Origin: Defluviitaleaceae bacterium
GTDB taxonomy: Bacteria > Bacillota > Clostridia > Lachnospirales > WRAX01
NCBI GenBank assembly: GCA_009779935.1
Contig: WRAX01000026.1
Location: forward strand, 1 to 33,328
Direction: 5' to 3'
DNA length: 33,328 bases
Shown here piece after piece: positions 30,248 through 33,328 of this stretch. The first letter of the stretch is position 1. Every line of letters starts with the position of its first letter. A program made the translations under genes and the position numbers. The notes under the pieces are model-generated. The model was not told the DNA's origin, did not search any database, and saw only the letters and a list, made by a program, of their open reading frames with translations.

Positions 30248-30565
30248 ATGGTTAATATTCTTAATGAAGCAGATTTTGAAAAAGAAGTTTTACAGTCGGA
30301 TAAACCTGTGGTGGTAGATTTTTACGCCACATGGTGCGGTCCATGCAAAATTTTGGAACCTATTTTTGCAGATGTTGCAGGGGAAATGAGCGACAAGGCG
30401 AAATTTTTCAAAATTGACACCGACGACAACAAAGGGGTAAGCAAGCAATTTGGCGTGCGTAGCATCCCTACCTTGATGGTTTTCAAAAACGGGGAAATGG
30501 TGGACAAGCTAATGGGGGTTTTGCCAAAAGAAGAATTGCAAGCTAAAATCTCATCTGTCATTTAA
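30248..30565 (+). CDS. trxA: Thioredoxin
   Basis: A 105-residue dithiol reductase starting at 30248 after GGAGG. The active site W-C30-G-P-C33 is in FYATWCGPCKILEP, and the cis-Pro is in RSIPTLMVFKNGE. Both Cys are encoded by TGC, so this is not a selenoprotein. It could reduce the peroxiredoxin at 12657, as no AhpF is visible, but this is only a possibility. No thioredoxin reductase is adjacent. Confidence 0.97.
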   Translation: MVNILNEADFEKEVLQSDKPVVVDFYATWCGPCKILEPIFADVAGEMSDKAKFFKIDTDDNKGVSKQFGVRSIPTLMVFKNGEMVDKLMGVLPKEELQAKISSVI

Positions 30566-30587
30566 CTGCATCATTTCGGTAATAAGC

Positions 30588-30625
30588 AACAAAAAAGGCG
30601 ACCGTTGATGGTCGCCTTTTTTGTT
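30588..30625. terminator. Bidirectional terminator, trxA / MATE gene
   Basis: A perfect 16-bp stem (30588-30603 with 30610-30625) around a 6-nt loop, with A-run and T-run flanks. It ends trxA on the plus strand and the MATE gene, whose stop codon overlaps it, on the minus strand. Confidence 0.93.
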
Positions 30626-32030
30626 ATGCGTAGTTGTAACGTTTTTTCATAACCTTAAAAAACCCAATAGTTAGTGTGATACCCAGCAATTCTGCAACAG
30701 GCATTGCCGCCCACACGCCATTAAGTCCCCATATATTCGGCAAAACCAGAAAGGCGAGAGTCGGGAAAACCAATGTGCGGAACAAGGATAATAATGACGA
30801 TACCACACCATTATTTAAGGCAGTAAAAAACATTGTGCCAAAGGAATTGTAAGCCATAAGAACAAACGAAACGGCAATGAACATAAAGCCCGTGCGTGCC
30901 ATTTCGTGGATTGGCGTACCAACCTCGAAGCCGTAAACACCGATGAGAGGGTTGACCAGCAAGAAGGCAAGCCCGGTAGCGACCACGGATAAAGCCCCTA
31001 TGATTATCAGGTTATTCTTATAGGACAGTTTTAGGTTGTCCGTGTCACCTTTTCCGAAATTATAACTGGTAATAGGTGCAACCCCCGAAGAGTAGCCGAT
31101 GAATAAAGATGAAAAGATACCCATGCCCGCAAACATAACCGATGCAGCTGCCACTGCCATAAAGTCTGCAACCTCCATCAAAACATTGTTCATAATAACC
31201 ACCACAATGCTGGTGGATAACATGGTAACCATTTCAGATGCGCCATTAATGCAGGTGCGCACCAGTGCTCTAATATCAAATTTTGGCATTACAAAATGCA
31301 AATTGCCCTTGCGGTTGAAGGTGAAAAAAATCAAACCCACCAATGCAGGCAAGGTGTATCCAATGCTGGTTGCGGTTGCTGCCCCTTGCAAGCCCATATC
31401 CATTATGTAGATAAAAAGAAAGTTTAAGCCCGCACTGGTTAAACCGCCCACCAACGCTGTAATTGCGCTGTAATGAGCCTTGCCTGCCGTAATAAGAAAT
31501 TGCTGAAACACCATTCCGAGCACGATAAAAGGCAGAAAATATACCAATGGCATCATATATTCCAATGCCATACTGCGTAGATAAGCATCCACACCTAAAA
31601 TGCCCATTACAAAATCGGGAGCAAAAATGCCAATTAATGCTAATGCGGCAGATACGATAAGTGCCGCAAGGCTTATTAGGCTAAAATTTTGACGCCCTTC
31701 AACTTCCTTGCCTTCGCCAATTTTTTTAGCCACCATGGCGTTGCCACCCACGCCAAGCATAAAACCGATAGCCATAACAAATCCTAAAAACGGGAAAACT
31801 AATGATACTGCCGCCAAAGCCCCTTGGTCAATCCAACGGGAAACAAAAATGCCATCCACAATGCCAAAGGTGCTCATTATCAACATAGATAAAATGGTAG
31901 GTAAAGAAAATTTTAGCAAGTGTGCCTTGGTTGGCGTTTTTGTGATATTCTCCTCCGCCTTGGGACGGGACTGAGCCGCAGCCTTAAAAACAGTTGCATA
32001 TTTTGTGTTCTTTTTATGGTTCCTTGGCAT
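30624..32030 (-). CDS. MATE-family efflux transporter
   Basis: A 468-residue membrane protein with about twelve hydrophobic helices in two halves. AGGAGGG precedes the ATG. The N-terminus (about 38 residues) is hydrophilic and basic. Typical MATE features: SLPTILSMLIMSTFGIVDGI, GGNAMVAKKIGEGK in the first half, and SGVAPITSYNFGKGD in the second. The substrate is unknown; MATE proteins export cationic drugs or metabolites using Na+ or H+. A single gene, no regulator next to it. Confidence 0.93.
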   Translation of the reverse strand: MPRNHKKNTKYATVFKAAAQSRPKAEENITKTPTKAHLLKFSLPTILSMLIMSTFGIVDGIFVSRWIDQGALAAVSLVFPFLGFVMAIGFMLGVGGNAMVAKKIGEGKEVEGRQNFSLISLAALIVSAALALIGIFAPDFVMGILGVDAYLRSMALEYMMPLVYFLPFIVLGMVFQQFLITAGKAHYSAITALVGGLTSAGLNFLFIYIMDMGLQGAATATSIGYTLPALVGLIFFTFNRKGNLHFVMPKFDIRALVRTCINGASEMVTMLSTSIVVVIMNNVLMEVADFMAVAAASVMFAGMGIFSSLFIGYSSGVAPITSYNFGKGDTDNLKLSYKNNLIIIGALSVVATGLAFLLVNPLIGVYGFEVGTPIHEMARTGFMFIAVSFVLMAYNSFGTMFFTALNNGVVSSLLSLFRTLVFPTLAFLVLPNIWGLNGVWAAMPVAELLGITLTIGFFKVMKKRYNYA

Positions 32031-32069
32031 AATGCCCTCCTAAATAAAAAAAATAAAATACCGTGCAAT

Positions 32070-32102
32070 ATTAAAACACCCCCCAGAAAAAAGAGGGTGT
32101 TT
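32070..32102 (-). terminator. Terminator after tRNA-Ser
   Basis: AAACACCC (32074-32081) pairs with GGGTGTTT (32095-32102); on the minus strand the hairpin is followed by TTAATATT. It begins two bases beyond the tRNA. Confidence 0.7.
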
Positions 32103-32103
32103 A

Positions 32104-32191
32104 CGGAGAAGGGGGGATTTGAACCCCCGCGCCGGTTGCCCGACCTACATCCTTAGCAGGGACGCCTCTTCGGCCACTTGAGTACTTCTCC
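32104..32191 (-). tRNA. tRNA-Ser (anticodon GCT)
   Basis: Acceptor GGAGAAG/CTTCTCC with discriminator G, anticodon GCT (plus-strand 32155-32157), a long variable arm and the T arm GGTTCAAATCC. The 3' CCA is not encoded. Length 88 nt, class II. Confidence 0.95.
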
Positions 32192-32324
32192 AATGCACAA
32201 TATACATTATAACGCCTTGGTTGCACTTTGTCAAGAAGTTTTTTGCTATGCTGAATATTTGTTAATGTGATCCAAAAGACAATTCCAAAGCCTTTGTTGA
32301 TGCCAAGGGGTTGTTTGGGTATGA

Positions 32325-32461
32325 TGTGGAAAAGAGGCGGTTATCCACATCAACTATTCGCAAAACAAAATTAAGGCTTGTGGATAACTCGTGGATATTC
32401 AACTATTCGCAAAAACCAAGTGAGACTGTGGACAACTAAGGATTATTCAACTATTCGCAAA
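32325..32461. repeat. DnaA-box cluster built into about 48-bp repeats
   Basis: Two perfect DnaA boxes: TTATCCACA (32341-32349) and its complement TGTGGATAA (32379-32387). Two boxes have one mismatch: TGTGGAAAA (32325-32333) and TGTGGACAA (32427-32435). The word CAACTATTCGCAAA occurs three times (from 32351, 32400 and 32448), each after a box at a similar offset, with a period of 48-49 bases. Between tRNA-Ser and the acetyltransferase gene there is no other coding potential. It resembles an iteron or a DnaA-titration cluster. No dnaA, dnaN, rep or parA gene is in the window. Confidence 0.75.
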
Positions 32462-32480
32462 TTATCACCCCTATTCTAAG

Positions 32481-33233
32481 TTATAGATATGCTGTAATGT
32501 CTGTTACGAAATAATAAGGATCATGCTTCATCTTGGCAATGCCCTTCTCAAGCAATGCGCCCGCATCCACTAAAAAACAATCTGCTTCACCAACCTTTCC
32601 TGTTTTGATGTGTGGATATTCAAGAATATTTTTGATATACTGATATTCCGACCCCCATCCATGAAAATTATGGCCTTTCATGCCTTTCTCGATAATGCAC
32701 CCATTCCCATTATCGACAATATAACGGGTATACGCCTCATTCAAGCAATATGGTGATTGAACTATTTCCTCCACCCCGTGCATAAGGGTGCACGCATGTA
32801 GGACATTGCCAACGAAAAGTATTTTCCCGTTATGGTTCAACATTTTCATAATCGGCGAATTTTTGCCCACCGGTGTTTCGTCTAAAATATGGTTCGCAAT
32901 TAATTTATCAGCATTCTTCCCAAATGCCGATATAGAATGTGTGGGGTGCAGGCTGCGAACAACCCCAGGCATACGCAAAAAACGTCTCGGGATTAAGCCA
33001 TCACAAGGCTCCGTTTCCTTCGCATTGAAATAAGGTTGTTCGGCATTCACATTTGCCCATGTAAACGCAGGGATTAACAAGGCGCCTTCCGAACTGATAA
33101 CGGAAATAACGTCTGTGATAAATTCCTCTGGGGTTTTGTCTGTTTTCAGCGATTTCATGGACGAGTGCATGAAAATCACATCACCCTTATTTAGTCCGAG
33201 GTTCCGTAACTGGCTTTGAAAATTGTTTGACAT
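32481..33233 (-). CDS. AAC(3)-family N-acetyltransferase
   Basis: A 250-residue protein of the aminoglycoside 3-N-acetyltransferase fold (PF02522), preceded by GAGGAGG. Typical features: KGDVIFMHSSMKSL near the start, LLIPAFTWANVN, SLHPTHSISAFGKNA (the conserved HPTHS region) and PVGKNSPIMKM. It uses acetyl-CoA in characterised members. Many chromosomal members of this family act on unknown amines, and resistance is not shown. The gene reads toward the DnaA-box cluster. Confidence 0.87.
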   Translation of the reverse strand: MSNNFQSQLRNLGLNKGDVIFMHSSMKSLKTDKTPEEFITDVISVISSEGALLIPAFTWANVNAEQPYFNAKETEPCDGLIPRRFLRMPGVVRSLHPTHSISAFGKNADKLIANHILDETPVGKNSPIMKMLNHNGKILFVGNVLHACTLMHGVEEIVQSPYCLNEAYTRYIVDNGNGCIIEKGMKGHNFHGWGSEYQYIKNILEYPHIKTGKVGEADCFLVDAGALLEKGIAKMKHDPYYFVTDITAYL

Positions 33234-33328
33234 TTTATGTCCTCCTCGTATAATAAAGTTGTATTTTGTTGTTGCCTAAAAACCATCAATCAAGGTACAA
33301 TGCAAGAAGCGGATAGAGTTCAGAGTAG

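Noticed and set aside
32351-32461. CRISPR-like regular spacing of three short repeats
   Set aside because: The exact repeat word is only 14 bp, the intervening DNA is itself partly repeated and contains DnaA boxes, and no cas gene is near.
32481-33233. Calling the acetyltransferase an antibiotic-resistance gene
   Set aside because: The family includes many chromosomal enzymes of unknown substrate, and there are no mobile-element signs around it.

Overview
The window is a chromosomal segment of an endospore-forming member of the Firmicutes/Clostridia. The evidence is the spoIIGA-sigE pair, spoVS, a mecA-type adaptor, a miaB-ricA(ymcA-like)-mutS gene order, strong GGAGG ribosome binding sites, TTGACA/TATAAT-type promoters and a cobalamin riboswitch. 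The organism decodes UGA as selenocysteine: the window holds a tRNA-Sec gene and a peroxiredoxin whose catalytic Cys codon is TGA. A Lachnospirales-like anaerobe is my best guess; the lineage cannot be fixed from sequence alone.

Layout. 1-2650: tRNA-Thr, tRNA-Tyr and initiator tRNA-Met, then an AT-rich patch with a frameshifted helix-turn-helix remnant and an unknown CxxC/HxIP...CxxCE protein. The patch is closed at 1724-1750 by a 27-nt imperfect copy of the tRNA-fMet anticodon region. A rhomboid protease and selC (tRNA-Sec) follow. 2660-5680: gap (GAPDH), two decayed alpha/beta-hydrolase copies and a DUF4405 membrane cytochrome. 5700-12575: a minus-strand operon miaB-ricA-mutS-miaA-(methionine gamma-lyase family)-hypothetical, with no mutL. 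12580-14151: the divergently transcribed selenoprotein peroxiredoxin, convergent with a LysR regulator that resembles the selenium-associated LysR group. 14220-18500: spoIIGA-sigE, an XRE regulator, an LD-carboxypeptidase plus NlpC/P60 pair for murein-peptide recycling, and spoVS. 18578-22381: a cobalamin/corrinoid uptake operon (binding lipoprotein, permease, Dph6-type ATP-pyrophosphatase, Cys-rich protein, ATPase) behind a promoter, compact cobalamin riboswitch and terminator. 22479-25662: a secreted protein with three CAP domains, mecA and a small orphan gene. 25680-27160: tRNA-Leu(AAG) and rplS-lepB-rqcP. 27230-30625: beta-carbonic anhydrase with a structured leader, a YoaK-type membrane protein, AraC regulator, flavin split-barrel protein and thioredoxin. 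30624-33328: a MATE exporter, tRNA-Ser, a cluster of DnaA boxes built into about 48-bp repeats, and an AAC(3)-family acetyltransferase.

The most notable points are the UGA-coded active site of the peroxiredoxin with a fitting SECIS-like hairpin and selC in the same window; the repeat array of perfect and near-perfect DnaA boxes far from any visible dnaA/dnaN; and the small island next to tRNA-fMet carrying an uncharacterised zinc-binding protein. No CRISPR array, insertion sequence, integrase or rRNA gene was seen. Bases 1-151 and 33234-33328 hold nothing I can support.
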